A stretch of DNA of 64,000 nt from Phocaeicola vulgatus ATCC 8482 (GCF_000012825.1 NC_009614.1:4278001-4342000); one strand, 5' to 3'. Positions 46,567 to 55,325 are shown, numbered from the stretch's first letter. Notes: generated by a model from the letters alone, not told the origin. Translations and numbers: made by a program.

Positions 46567-47349
46567 CTAAGGCTTCATAAGTTCGTTTCTCGTTCCTGTT
46601 GTAGTCTTGAAAATCGTTTGCCTGTTTTCTAACCGATAGCTACTGCCGGTGAACTTGATGACTTCACATCGATAAAGCAGCCTGTCAAGCAGAGCGCTGG
46701 CAAGGATTTCATCATTCAATGTTTCTACCCATTCTGTAGGTGCCTTGTTGGTTGTAATGATGATGGATGTCTTCTCATGTAGGGTGTTTATCAGGTTGAA
46801 GAAGGCAGTTGCTTCCTCTCTTTTCACAGGAAACAGCATGATATCATCTATTGCCAGCAGCTGTGCGCGCAGAATCTTATTATAAGTCATCATGGCCGGA
46901 GTTGAGATGTCTTTAAGTCTGAGACAATTTACGATATCCTCCATTGTCATCAGGTATGCCTTGTAACCGGCCTTGACCGCATCAAAGACAAGACCGGCTG
47001 CCAGAAATGTTTTTCCAGTCCCTGATGGTCCCATCAGGATCAGGTTATAAGCTTCACGGAGCCATACCAGTTCACGAAGCTCCTTCATCTGCCGGCGGTC
47101 TATGCCTTCATAAAAATTGTAGTCGTATTCGTCAAGATCATGTTTTCGGGGCAGACGTGCCGCAACAAGGCGTCTCTCGTAGTCTTTCCTCTCTTTCATC
47201 TCAACTTCGGTGCCTAATACCAGGGACAGGAATTCCGGGTAGGTCGGTTTTTCTTCCTGTGCATGATGCAGAATGCTGTCCATGCGGTTTGCAATGTTGT
47301 AAAGCCGCAGACGTTTGGCGTGTTCTTTCAATTTTTCACTTTGTATCAT
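46567..47349 (-). CDS. istB: IS21-family helper ATPase IstB
   Basis: 260-residue AAA+ ATPase of the DnaC/IstB group that guides IS21 transposition. Walker A is LILMGPSGTGKTFLAAGL; Walker B is QLLAIDDIMLFPV; sensor region SIIITTNKAPTEW; arginine region LLDRLLYRCEVIKF. Its start overlaps the istA stop by 4 bp. Intact. Confidence 0.95.
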   Translation of the reverse strand: MIQSEKLKEHAKRLRLYNIANRMDSILHHAQEEKPTYPEFLSLVLGTEVEMKERKDYERRLVAARLPRKHDLDEYDYNFYEGIDRRQMKELRELVWLREAYNLILMGPSGTGKTFLAAGLVFDAVKAGYKAYLMTMEDIVNCLRLKDISTPAMMTYNKILRAQLLAIDDIMLFPVKREEATAFFNLINTLHEKTSIIITTNKAPTEWVETLNDEILASALLDRLLYRCEVIKFTGSSYRLENRQTIFKTTTGTRNELMKP

Positions 47350-48920
47350 TCAAAAAACTTGTTATATTGGTTTATATCTGTTTTTTCAGGATGACAGTCC
47401 GCTGTTTCCGGAATGGATGTCGGAGCTTGGAAAGTCATCCCGTTCATATTGTCCTTACTCCTGTGGATTGAGCCGGATATTTCCTGCACGGAAAGACTGT
47501 TGTATATGTTTTTTTCCAGACAGGTCCGCAGGGCTGCTATCACTGTTTCTTTGCCGTATTCGGATATCACATGAAGCAGCAGTTTCATATTGTCTCTGTA
47601 ATAACGCGGCTTTTCCCTTTCCAGATTCCGGAGCCACAGAATAACGGTGGGGTCATCTTCCGTCCGCTTTCGGATCCGGACCTGCAAGTCATTCACACTC
47701 CGTGTCTTGTCCTTATGATGTCTTTTGTCACATACATTTTTCCCTTTTCCGGGACACAACTCATGCCTGCATATGAGTTTACCGCTCTCTTTGTCGTACA
47801 GCTCGATATGTCCGTTATTCTCAAGAAGCCATACAACGGTGTTCCGATTTTTATAGGTGCCGGAGGGCACACTGTAGTAGTTGGTCCGGTACCGTACCGT
47901 ATTGTCCTTGCGGACATGATACTCTTTCGGCTCGTCTTTAGGGGGCACCGGTTCTCCATAGTATGGCAACAGATATTTCCGTTCAATCTCAAATTCCTCA
48001 GCCGGAACCAGGCGTGTGGTTCCATGTATCTTGCCGTTTCCTGTTTTTTCCAGCCATTGCAGGACCTCGGTGTTAAGGACTTCCAGGCTGTTAAATGCCC
48101 GTCCGGCAAGAAAGTTACGCTTGACATATTTGACCACATTTTCCACTTTTCCCTTGCTTTCCGGATCAGCAGGACGGCAGAACACGGGCTGGAAATGCTG
48201 CTCGTTGACAAAGGCACGGAATGTTCTTGTCAATATGAGGTCACCCAGGTTTTCTCTGACCAGCAGGACTTTGTCCTGGTCATAGATTATCCTTCTTGGC
48301 TTCCCTCCGAAATATGCGAAAGCCAGTTCATGGGCATATACGGCTAGGGCTGATGTGAAAGGCGTACAGGAAAAATACACGAACTTCTGCCTGGAACGGC
48401 TCATCACCATGACAAAAAAATAAACTTTGACAAAGTTGTCCCTGTATGTGGGCATACGGCTTTCTCCGAAATCCATCTGGGCATATTCCCCGTAAGGGGT
48501 ATCCGGCATTTTCTCATAAACACGTTTGGAAAGACCCTCCTTGTCCAGATTATACTTACGACGTACAGTTTCCACAAAATTGTATACGGTTTTCCCGCAG
48601 ACGACAGGAAGATCAGGATACTGTTCCTTCATCCAGTCATGAATCTGGGAGGCGGACAGGAACCTGTACCGGGAAAGAACGTCACAGACATAACGTTCGT
48701 ATTTGTCAAGTATGCGGGGATATCGCCTGCGATGCTGCAATTTTGCAGTCAATGTATCCTCATCCATTTTCAAGTACCGGCGCACCGTACTTCTATGCAG
48801 ACCAAGCTGGAACGCAATCTGACTTTTGTTAAATCCTTTTGAATATAATTCTCTTATTTTGTACCACATGATGACTCTGTTGTTTGATTGGTGTCTGCAT
48901 GCGTCCTTAGTTCTGTCCAT
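47346..48920 (-). CDS. istA: IS21-family transposase IstA
   Basis: About 524 residues from ATG 48918-48920 (the frame begins at a TTG at 48944, which lies inside a -7 box TATATTTG at 48942-48949; a later ATG at 48867-48869 is also possible). The N-terminal HTH is YSKGFNKSQIAFQLGLHRSTVRRYL. The DDE core has QMDFGESRMPTYRDNF, a second Asp in RRIIYDQDKVLLV and the Glu in PESKGKVENVVKYVKRNF. A C-terminal Mu-type segment follows. Intact, so the element is probably active with IstB. Confidence 0.93.
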   Translation of the reverse strand: MDRTKDACRHQSNNRVIMWYKIRELYSKGFNKSQIAFQLGLHRSTVRRYLKMDEDTLTAKLQHRRRYPRILDKYERYVCDVLSRYRFLSASQIHDWMKEQYPDLPVVCGKTVYNFVETVRRKYNLDKEGLSKRVYEKMPDTPYGEYAQMDFGESRMPTYRDNFVKVYFFVMVMSRSRQKFVYFSCTPFTSALAVYAHELAFAYFGGKPRRIIYDQDKVLLVRENLGDLILTRTFRAFVNEQHFQPVFCRPADPESKGKVENVVKYVKRNFLAGRAFNSLEVLNTEVLQWLEKTGNGKIHGTTRLVPAEEFEIERKYLLPYYGEPVPPKDEPKEYHVRKDNTVRYRTNYYSVPSGTYKNRNTVVWLLENNGHIELYDKESGKLICRHELCPGKGKNVCDKRHHKDKTRSVNDLQVRIRKRTEDDPTVILWLRNLEREKPRYYRDNMKLLLHVISEYGKETVIAALRTCLEKNIYNSLSVQEISGSIHRSKDNMNGMTFQAPTSIPETADCHPEKTDINQYNKFFE

Positions 48921-49036
48921 ATCATTTATATTATTGAAACGCAAATATAGACATTTTTAGGAGGCATGATGGCATATTTCCTTTTTCTAAAAGGACATGG
49001 GGCAAAGATACGGATTACAACTCCATACCTGTCCGT

Positions 49037-49122
49037 ATTAATATTTTAATGTTGCAATATTTTAATTTTAAAATTGTTTGATATTTTAAAATTAAAATAT
49101 TCTGATATTAAAATGTTTTTAA
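49037..49122. repeat. AT-rich repeat array I
   Basis: Overlapping units of the type ATATTTTAAT and its complement, about six in 86 bp. Related arrays are at 49299-49368 and 56079-56140. Together they bracket the mobilization module. Confidence 0.55.
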
Positions 49123-49298
49123 ATTGAACCGTCAGCATTCCTTTGAAAAAAAGAATATCCATTGATTTTCCACATAAGATTAAGTGTGGGTTACAGAATT
49201 AGGTGTCTGATATTTTTGATGATAATATAACATGTATGGGTCAATAAATATCATAAAACAACACCTGCATGACTTCATGTACAGGTATTTATGACTAA

Positions 49299-49368
49299 AG
49301 TTTTAATATTTCAACATTTTGATATTTTAATGTTTTAATATTAAAACACTTTAATGTATTGACATTAA
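49299..49368. repeat. AT-rich repeat array II
   Basis: TTTTAATATT, CATTTTGATATTTTAATG, TTTTAATATTAAAAC and TTTAATGTATTGACATT follow one another, with the same core as array I. No gene is present from 49011 to 49546. Confidence 0.55.
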
Positions 49369-49546
49369 GTATTGGATGGATATATATATTGAATGGATAT
49401 TAAAAAAAAGTGACACGGCAATTTAGAATGTATACCTATCGGATTCGTGGAAAAAGAGGACGATTCAAAATAATCCTGCCGCTTCTTTTTGTTCCTTCTT
49501 GACGCTACCAGGCATGTCCGGTTCTCCGCCATCATTTTCAGATTAC

Positions 49547-49852
49547 CTATATTTTTATTCGTTCATGGACAGGAATGTTCATGCGCATTTCTATCGGCAA
49601 CCCATAAGTATTGACTGTCAGGTATTGTTCATTTTCTTCTTTTCGGGAAGATTATGCAGAAACAGATATTGTACTTTTCTTGATTTTCAGAATCGGTTTG
49701 ATAAAGTCTGCCGTATTGTCTTCTGGTTTGTCCACCGACCACTTGCCGATAGCTTCCGAAGGAATCTCTTACAAAATGGCAATGCCAGTGCCTTTCCGGA
49801 TTTCTCCGTGTCTTTCAAGACCTGAAATCCGGCGCACATCCGTATCTGCCAT
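49547..49852 (-). pseudogene. Possible decayed gene, 102 codons with two internal stops
   Basis: On the minus strand, an ATG at 49850-49852 opens MADTDVRRISGLERHGEI, then a stop, then EIPSEAIGKWSVDKPEDN and FIKPILKIKKSTISVSA, a second stop, and YLTVNTYGLPIEMRMN to a TAG at 49547-49549. The frame holds across both stops with protein-like composition. No family was identified. It could be a coincidence of a long open stretch. Confidence 0.35.
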
Positions 49853-50149
49853 ATAACCTTGCAGTTTGTTCCTGTATGGACATAATATATATCCGTTTTT
49901 CTGTCACATATTTTTTATATTCATTTCATTCCGCATGGTCTTTTCTCTTTTCTTGGGAAAGGGCTCTGCCCGAGAAATTCCATTTTTTCATCGAAAAAAT
50001 AATAAGGAAGAGCAAGCAGGGTTCAGGCAAAGCCATGAACTAAATCACGCAGAGCCTTGATTATCAATTGATTACCGGATTTTTTGTAAATAGAATATTT
50101 ATATTTAGTAAATTTTAACTAGGTAAGTATCTATTTTACAGACTTTTAT
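49853..50149. other. AT-rich gene-free stretch before the mobilization operon
   Basis: About 300 bp, strongly AT-rich towards the right end. No gene is supported; short hairpins only. Confidence 0.5.
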
Positions 50150-50228
50150 ATTGTAAACACAATATTTACAATGTAAAATTATTATATTGTAAATCAGAGC
50201 TTTACAATGTAGATGTAATATTTACAAA
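50150..50228. promoter_or_regulatory. Paired palindromes upstream of the mobilization genes (candidate oriT or RHH sites)
   Basis: ATTGTAAA-N7-TTTACAAT occurs twice (50150-50172 and 50186-50208), with identical arms and spacer length and centres 36 bp apart. A fifth half-site TTTACAAA is at 50221-50228. It sits just before the mob promoter, where relaxosome binding sites and oriT usually lie. Confidence 0.6.
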
Positions 50229-50242
50229 AAAAATATGGTCTG

Positions 50243-50279
50243 AGTATAAAAACGTTATACTGCTTCCCACTTACATTTG
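50243..50279 (+). promoter_or_regulatory. Mobilization operon promoter with 19-bp operator
   Basis: AGTATAAAAACGTTATACT (50243-50261) is an inverted repeat, AGTATAA-N5-TTATACT. It is followed after 10 bp by the -7 box TACATTTG (50272-50279). The operator covers the -33 region. The identical arrangement faces the other way at 55351-55387. Confidence 0.75.
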
Positions 50280-50298
50280 CGGAAACCATATAAAAAAT

Positions 50299-50812
50299 AT
50301 GACTGCTTTGGAAAAAAAAATCAATACGACAATTCGGTTAACCGCAGATGTGAAACAGTATCTGGACGAAATGAAAGGAAGCGTGTCGGCCAGTGAATTC
50401 ATTGAGACAATGCTGTCCTACTTTGAGCGGAACGGGGTGGATCCCCGAACATCAATCAATGGGAAGTTCAAGACACTGGAACTTCAGGGAATCGAACGGA
50501 TCATCAAAATCATCCGTGCCATAGAAAAAGATAAGATTGACAAGCTGCTTCCTGCATCGGAATCGCACAGTGATGATCTGCTGAAACAGGCAGACAAACA
50601 GGTCACCCAACTGAAAGCGGAAGTGGAACGCTTGAAAAAAGCAAGTGCTCCTGACGTGGTAGGGTAGAAACAAATTGGGACAGGTTGTCAGGCTGCTGGA
50701 AAACGCTTTCGACCAGAAGAACTTCAAGAAGGCGGAAAAAGGAACAGATTATTTTGTCGCACCGGTTTATCTGGAAATGTTGTTATATAAAGTAAAGGAA
50801 ATATGCTCATAA
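50299..50812 (+). pseudogene. BfmA/BtgA-like mobilization protein, frameshifted near codon 122
   Basis: The intact part (50299-50667, 122 residues) starts MTALEKKINTTIRLTADVKQYLDEMKG, a ribbon-helix-helix-like DNA-binding start, then a helical region ending in QADKQVTQLKAEVERLKKA. This is the type of small accessory protein that binds oriT with the relaxase. After a TAG, the +1 frame continues protein-like (RNKLGQVVRLLENAFDQKNF ... APVYLEMLLYKVKEICS) to TAA 50810-50812. Removing one G from the GGG before the TAG would join both parts. The shortened form keeps the DNA-binding part and may still work. Confidence 0.65.
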
Positions 50813-51179
50813 AACAGGTAATGGCCCGTCCTGTACCGACTCATCCGAAGTGGAAATACAGTTTGAACAGAGAAAGTATGATATTTTTTTTTCACAAGAA
50901 AATATTATATGGCGCCAATGTGGTTTATGCGGAAGGCTGGCAACAATCAAAAAAAGAATGGCATATTCTACCATATTTCCAGCAATCCTTTACAGAATGA
51001 AGTGTCCATATAGTCCGGCGAATTATCTGAAAGGGGATTATGAAGTTCGGGCTGTCACCATGAAGGAACAGAGGACGACAGGCGGTGAGTTGAAAAAAAT
51101 GCAGTATCATACATGAATCTGTATTCAATAAATTTCAATAGGAACCTTATGATTATTATCAGAACTAAATCCAGGTGGA
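50813..51179 (+). other. Gap between the mobilization protein and relaxase genes
   Basis: About 370 bp. Two overlapping short frames (from 50803 and 50850) have no family likeness and no convincing start. AGGTGG stands 2 bp before the relaxase ATG and would be a good ribosome-binding site for Bacteroides. Confidence 0.5.
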
Positions 51180-52115
51180 ATGTTTGTAAAGGTACATAAA
51201 CCGGTCAACACGCCCTGTGTATGCGACAACAAGGATAGGTGCCGGGCACTGGTGGAATATCTGTTGAAGGAAAGTCTTGAAGACAAACCTTATTATGACA
51301 CTTTCTTCTCCCATGAGGAGGATTATGTACCACCGGTGACGGTCATACAAAAGATTGACAACAACCATAAGAAGCTGATGAAAGGAGATGATAAATTCTA
51401 TATGCTGTCCATCAATCCCTCACAGGATGAAGCGGCTCATCTGATCCGGAAGGTTACAGGAAAGCAGGTGACGGAATTTGAACAGCTCACCGTGGAGGAA
51501 CAGGAAAAAGTCATTCATGAGTTGAAGAATTACTCCCGGAACTGTATGGACCTGTATGCGGAGAATTTTCGCAGGGAGAAGATAAAATCAGGAAAGGATC
51601 TTGTTTATTTTGGAAGGGTGGAAACGGAACGCCACTACAGGAACAGTGATGAGGAAGTGAAGGAGGGACAGGCAAAGTCAGGGGACAGGAAGCCCGGGCT
51701 ACAGCTTCATGTACATATCATCGTGTCACGGAACGATGTGACACAAACAGTAAGACTTTCACCATTAGCAAGAAGCAAAGGTTCATTTAATGAACTAAAC
51801 GGTAAGAAAGTCATGGTGGGTTTCGAACACATGGAGTGGAAATCCCGGTGTGCGGACCGGTTCATCAGTATGTATGGTTACAAGGCCACACACAAGTATT
51901 ACGAGGACGGCAGGGAACACACCTACCATTATGTTCCGGGAAAGAACGAGGCGATGAGCATGGCCAAATCCGCCATCCTGCAGAAAGAATTCAGAAACGA
52001 GAGGAAGATGCTGGATGTGTCTTACCGGATGTTCCGTTTCATGGTGAATCCGAAACAGGCTCTCATAGCGGAAGCTAAAAGACTGGTAAAGGATGCGCTT
52101 ACTGGAAAAATCTAA
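51180..52115 (+). CDS. Relaxase (DUF5712-like, BfmB/BtgB type)
   Basis: 311 residues. The family's HUH-type metal motif is visible as LQLHVHIIVSRND (His177, His179), preceded by a Tyr-rich region (YSRNCMDLYAENF) that may carry the nicking Tyr. KVMVGFEHMEWKSRCADRF and KNEAMSMAKSAI are further family stretches. It should nick oriT and pilot the strand. A good RBS (AGGTGG) precedes ATG 51180. It is followed by the coupling protein gene after 8 bp. Confidence 0.82.
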   Translation: MFVKVHKPVNTPCVCDNKDRCRALVEYLLKESLEDKPYYDTFFSHEEDYVPPVTVIQKIDNNHKKLMKGDDKFYMLSINPSQDEAAHLIRKVTGKQVTEFEQLTVEEQEKVIHELKNYSRNCMDLYAENFRREKIKSGKDLVYFGRVETERHYRNSDEEVKEGQAKSGDRKPGLQLHVHIIVSRNDVTQTVRLSPLARSKGSFNELNGKKVMVGFEHMEWKSRCADRFISMYGYKATHKYYEDGREHTYHYVPGKNEAMSMAKSAILQKEFRNERKMLDVSYRMFRFMVNPKQALIAEAKRLVKDALTGKI

Positions 52116-52123
52116 ATCAATTT

Positions 52124-53752
52124 ATGAATATGGATCATATGTTTATTATGAGACTGGCAGCCCTGCTTTTTGGCGGCGGCATTGCCAGCTGTCTGTTTCC
52201 GGGAAAATCCCGGATGTCACATGTCCTGTTCCTGCTGTTGGTACTTGCAGAAACAGCTGTCGCACATGCCACTATCCCGGACGGGTGGTGGTTCCTGCTT
52301 CCGGGTGTCGTTTCCGTACTTCTTCGTCTTTCTTTCAAAGGAGGGACAGAAAGCGGAAAGGGCAGAAAAGCCCTGCTCTCCCTTCACGCTACGGACGGGA
52401 CAATTATCAGATATTATTACTGGTTCTCCAATTTCCTTGTCTATGGAGGAGCCGGTTCCGGCAAGACCAAATCCATAGGCAAACCGCTGATGGAACAGTA
52501 CATCAGGTCCGGATTCGCCGGTTTCATCTATGACTTCAAGGATTTTGACTATACCCGGACTGCATACAACCTGATCAGGAAACACGGATACCCCCATGAG
52601 TTCTATTATGTAAATTTCACGGACATGAACCGGACTTACCGCTTCAATCCGCTGGACAGGAGGAATATAAAGGACAGGACGATGCTCATGCAGCTGATGG
52701 AGGACGTACTGGGCGCGTTGATGCCGCCCACATCCAAACAGGACGAATGGTATACGGGCGCGCTTGGCATCCTGAACGGCGTGGCGTACAGGCTTTGGGA
52801 CGAGTTCCCGGAATGTTGCACGCTGCCGCATATCGTCAACTTCGTGATAAAGGCCGATACGGGACAGCTTCAGGAATTCCTGAAGCTGAACGATATCAGC
52901 GCCATGATGGCGGGGGCGTACCTCAAGGCGGAAGGCAGTGAGAAAACACAGGCCTCCTATGTGTCCACTCTCAGCAACTATGTGGCGAAGCTGGCCACCA
53001 ATGAGAACATATGCTATGTGCTGACAGGGAATGACTTCGACTTCAATCTGATTGATCCTGAACATCCGAAACTTTTTGCAATCAGCAACAACTATGCAAC
53101 GGAGTCGGTGATATCCCCCGTCATCGCCATGGTAATGAGTATCGCCTCGCGCTCGTTTTCCATGGAGAACAGGGTCCCCTTTGTATTTATCCTGGACGAG
53201 ATGACCACCTTCAAGGTGCGTGACTTCGAGAAGCTGCCTTCCGTCCTGCGCGAGTACGGGGCGGCGTTCCTGCTGCTCACCCAGTCCGGAGCCAAGCTGG
53301 AGAAACTGTACAGCAAACTGGACAGGTCGTCCATTGAGGCGAATTTCGGAAATATCTTCCTGGGCCGCACACAGGATGTGGAGGCATTGAAATATTACCC
53401 TCTCTTTTTCGGGAAATACGAGAAGGAGAAGAAGTCCACCAGTTCCGGCAGCAGCGGTGGCGGCCGTAATTCCAGCGTGACCATCAGCACACAGAAGGAA
53501 GAGATATATGAATCGAAGGACTTCGCTTCATTGGAACCGGGGGAATTTATCGGAATGGGAAACCGTTCCAATATCAAAGGGCATTTCAGAAAGAAGTTCA
53601 GGCTGTTCGAACTGGAGGAGGAACCGCTGCCGGTAGTCGCGTTCAGGACGGAGAAGGAAATATCTGACAATTATACCAGAATACTGAAAGATATCGAGAG
53701 GGTGCTTGGGATGGAAGACGCAGAAGTGGATGTAAATTCTTTATTTCCGTGA
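52124..53752 (+). CDS. Type IV coupling protein (VirD4/TraG-like, mobilization)
   Basis: 542 residues. Two N-terminal membrane segments (about 8-24 and 30-60) are followed by Walker A VYGGAGSGKTKSIGKPL (about 108-115), Walker B FVFILDEMTTF, and the ATPase sequence LLLTQSGAKLEKLYSK. It links the nicked relaxase-DNA complex to a conjugation channel supplied by another element, as no channel genes are present here. Ser/Gly-rich linker KKSTSSGSSGGGRNSS near residue 435. The next gene starts 1 bp after the stop. Confidence 0.9.
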   Translation: MNMDHMFIMRLAALLFGGGIASCLFPGKSRMSHVLFLLLVLAETAVAHATIPDGWWFLLPGVVSVLLRLSFKGGTESGKGRKALLSLHATDGTIIRYYYWFSNFLVYGGAGSGKTKSIGKPLMEQYIRSGFAGFIYDFKDFDYTRTAYNLIRKHGYPHEFYYVNFTDMNRTYRFNPLDRRNIKDRTMLMQLMEDVLGALMPPTSKQDEWYTGALGILNGVAYRLWDEFPECCTLPHIVNFVIKADTGQLQEFLKLNDISAMMAGAYLKAEGSEKTQASYVSTLSNYVAKLATNENICYVLTGNDFDFNLIDPEHPKLFAISNNYATESVISPVIAMVMSIASRSFSMENRVPFVFILDEMTTFKVRDFEKLPSVLREYGAAFLLLTQSGAKLEKLYSKLDRSSIEANFGNIFLGRTQDVEALKYYPLFFGKYEKEKKSTSSGSSGGGRNSSVTISTQKEEIYESKDFASLEPGEFIGMGNRSNIKGHFRKKFRLFELEEEPLPVVAFRTEKEISDNYTRILKDIERVLGMEDAEVDVNSLFP

Positions 53753-53753
53753 A

Positions 53754-54050
53754 ATGCTCCGTATCGAAAACCTTTGCTGCCTTGTGGGATTCGATGAAAG
53801 GCAGACCGCAACGTTCGTCAAGGGAAAGCTGTTGGAGTATGCAAGAGAACTCTATTCGGAGGAACATAAGCGGAAATTCACGACCGAAAAGACAGGGTTT
53901 CAAGTGGTGAAAGAACCGACGAACGGGACGAGATTGGTTCTTGCCATCAACCGGAAAGCCTATTGTCGAGTGGTTCAAAGAGCAAATTCGATAAGCTACG
54001 GCAGAGCATACACCGACCTATACAGCCGCAAAGGAAAAGCAGGGGAATGA
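53754..54050 (+). CDS. Hypothetical protein coupled to the coupling-protein gene
   Basis: 98 residues, unknown function, mostly helical and basic in the second half (EEHKRKFTTEKTGFQVVKEP, INRKAYCRVVQRANSISYG). ATG 53754 follows the coupling-protein stop by 1 bp, so it is translated with it and probably belongs to the transfer module. No family was recognised. A perfect hairpin follows at 54087. Confidence 0.6.
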   Translation: MLRIENLCCLVGFDERQTATFVKGKLLEYARELYSEEHKRKFTTEKTGFQVVKEPTNGTRLVLAINRKAYCRVVQRANSISYGRAYTDLYSRKGKAGE

Positions 54051-54086
54051 AGATATAACGGTTTTGTCTTGCCGGAAAACAATAAA

Positions 54087-54122
54087 AAAGTGCCATTCAT
54101 AAAGTATTATGAATGGCACTTT
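54087..54122. terminator. Bidirectional terminator inside the 3' end of ardC
   Basis: AAAGTGCCATTCATAA (54087-54102) pairs perfectly over 16 bp with 54107-54122 around a 4-nt loop. T-rich sequence follows on the plus strand and A-rich sequence precedes it. The last codons of the minus-strand ardC gene lie in this stem. Confidence 0.85.
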
Positions 54123-55131
54123 CATTATATTCTTTTATGGGAAGTGGGGATATGTCCTCTTCCCTGGCGGATGTGTCTGCCAGGGTGTGCTGTTTTTCCA
54201 TACTTTCCTCTATCATGGCGGATGCCTTGCCGGCCTCCCGTAACACACTCATGACATAGCCGGGGTCCTCCTTCAAATTTGACAGCCAGCTTTTCAGATA
54301 CTGTGCGTTCTCCTTTCTCGGAGTTACGGCTATTCCCAGATCCCTGCCTGTGACGGCAGCTGTGAATTCGGCGATGATTTCCTCCCGGGCATATCCGCAC
54401 GTTCCGAACGGGTGATGCAGGCCGCGGTCCAGTCGTGAGGAATGCCCGGTGGAGTAGGCCATTTCGTGAAGGGCGGTCATCTGGAATGATTCCATATCCT
54501 TGAATTGTCCCGGAGCCGGAAGAACGATCCTGTCTTTGGACGGGCTGTAATATGCTCTGTCCTGCACCTTCAGTTCTATGGGACAGAGCCATTTCTGTTC
54601 CTTTATCATTTTATCCAGCCAGGGGTTCCTATTTCCTTTTACGTTGTCCGCTACGGCAGGACCGGAGAATCTGACCCTCATGCCCTCATACCGCTCCGGA
54701 TATTTTTCCTTGAAATCCGTCTGGTCTATGTTGAATACATAGAAATGTTTCATGAAGGGAGTCACCTTATATTCCTGCTTCTGAAGTTCCGGGAGGCTTT
54801 TGTAATCATCGAAGCTGATTTTTTCTCCCGTCGTCTTATGCTTCACGGTGATATCGTAAAAAGTCACGGGAAGGGCGTGCGATCCTTTTGTGACCATCAG
54901 GTTCTCATCCTTCAGCTGACGGAAGGTCATGAATACCGGGAGGGTGTATCCCATCCTGTCCATCTCCATGTAGAGCATAAGACGGTTCATGCTGTTGTAC
55001 GGACGCCCTGATATGTTCTGTGGCAGGCCGGCACGGGGGGTGAACCAGGGCTTCTGCCATTCACCGGCGGACATCTGCCTGATCTTGTCAATCATCAGTT
55101 CCGCATATCTTTCCAGTACCTTCCCGTTCAT
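54097..55131 (-). CDS. ardC: ArdC-like antirestriction protein with altered HExxH
   Basis: 344 residues. The N-terminal ssDNA-binding-like domain has EWQKPWFTPRAGLPQNISGRPYNSMNRLML, and a zincin-like domain follows. ArdC proteins protect incoming DNA from restriction. The expected metal motif reads HEMAY (His222-Glu-Met-Ala-Tyr226) followed by STGH230: the second His of HExxH is Tyr, one base (CAC to TAC) from normal. RGLHHPFGTCGYAREEIIAEFTAAV supplies the usual later Glu. Its start overlaps the preceding gene's stop by 4 bp (ATGA). Confidence 0.88.
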   Translation of the reverse strand: MNGKVLERYAELMIDKIRQMSAGEWQKPWFTPRAGLPQNISGRPYNSMNRLMLYMEMDRMGYTLPVFMTFRQLKDENLMVTKGSHALPVTFYDITVKHKTTGEKISFDDYKSLPELQKQEYKVTPFMKHFYVFNIDQTDFKEKYPERYEGMRVRFSGPAVADNVKGNRNPWLDKMIKEQKWLCPIELKVQDRAYYSPSKDRIVLPAPGQFKDMESFQMTALHEMAYSTGHSSRLDRGLHHPFGTCGYAREEIIAEFTAAVTGRDLGIAVTPRKENAQYLKSWLSNLKEDPGYVMSVLREAGKASAMIEESMEKQHTLADTSAREEDISPLPIKEYNESAIHNTL

Positions 55132-55325
55132 GGCAGCAGTTCCTGATAAAGCCTTTCCTCGTATTCCTTCAAAAAACGCACCGCATCCGCTGCTGTGGGA
55201 CAGGTGATGCCATTGCCCCGGGCATAGTCCGAAAACGGTTCCTTCAATTCCGGGTTGAGCATGACATAACCAAGCATGTCCAATTCCCCGTTTTCCACTT
55301 TGTGTATCAATTCCATTTCTTCCAT
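55128..55325 (-). CDS. Small hypothetical protein upstream of ardC
   Basis: 65 residues from ATG 55323-55325 (MEEMELIHKVENGELDMLGYVMLNPELKEPFSDYARGNG...). A longer frame reaches a TTG at 55424, but that passes through the shared promoter, so the short start was chosen. Its stop overlaps the ardC start (ATGA), so both are made together. No family was recognised; the context points to a helper in antirestriction or transfer. Confidence 0.65.
   Translation of the reverse strand: MEEMELIHKVENGELDMLGYVMLNPELKEPFSDYARGNGITCPTAADAVRFLKEYEERLYQELLP

Larger units (their letters stand above)
46519..48997 (-). mobile_element. IS21-family insertion sequence, about 2.5 kb
   Basis: It carries istA and istB on the minus strand with the usual 4-bp overlap. 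The ends run TGTGCC...(46519) and ...GGACA (48997). The terminal repeats are imperfect: both include an AGAAAA stretch and AAATATGCCA. No matching target duplication was found outside either end. Confidence 0.85.

Noticed and set aside
49037..49368. CRISPR-like array
   Set aside because: The units are short, degenerate and overlapping, without constant spacers; there are no cas genes.
49499..49825. 108-codon plus-strand frame
   Set aside because: Composition is not protein-like; the minus strand of the same stretch reads better as a decayed gene.
50803..51116. Two overlapping short frames of 65 and 88 codons before the relaxase
   Set aside because: No good start, no family, and they overlap each other and the frameshifted mobilization gene.
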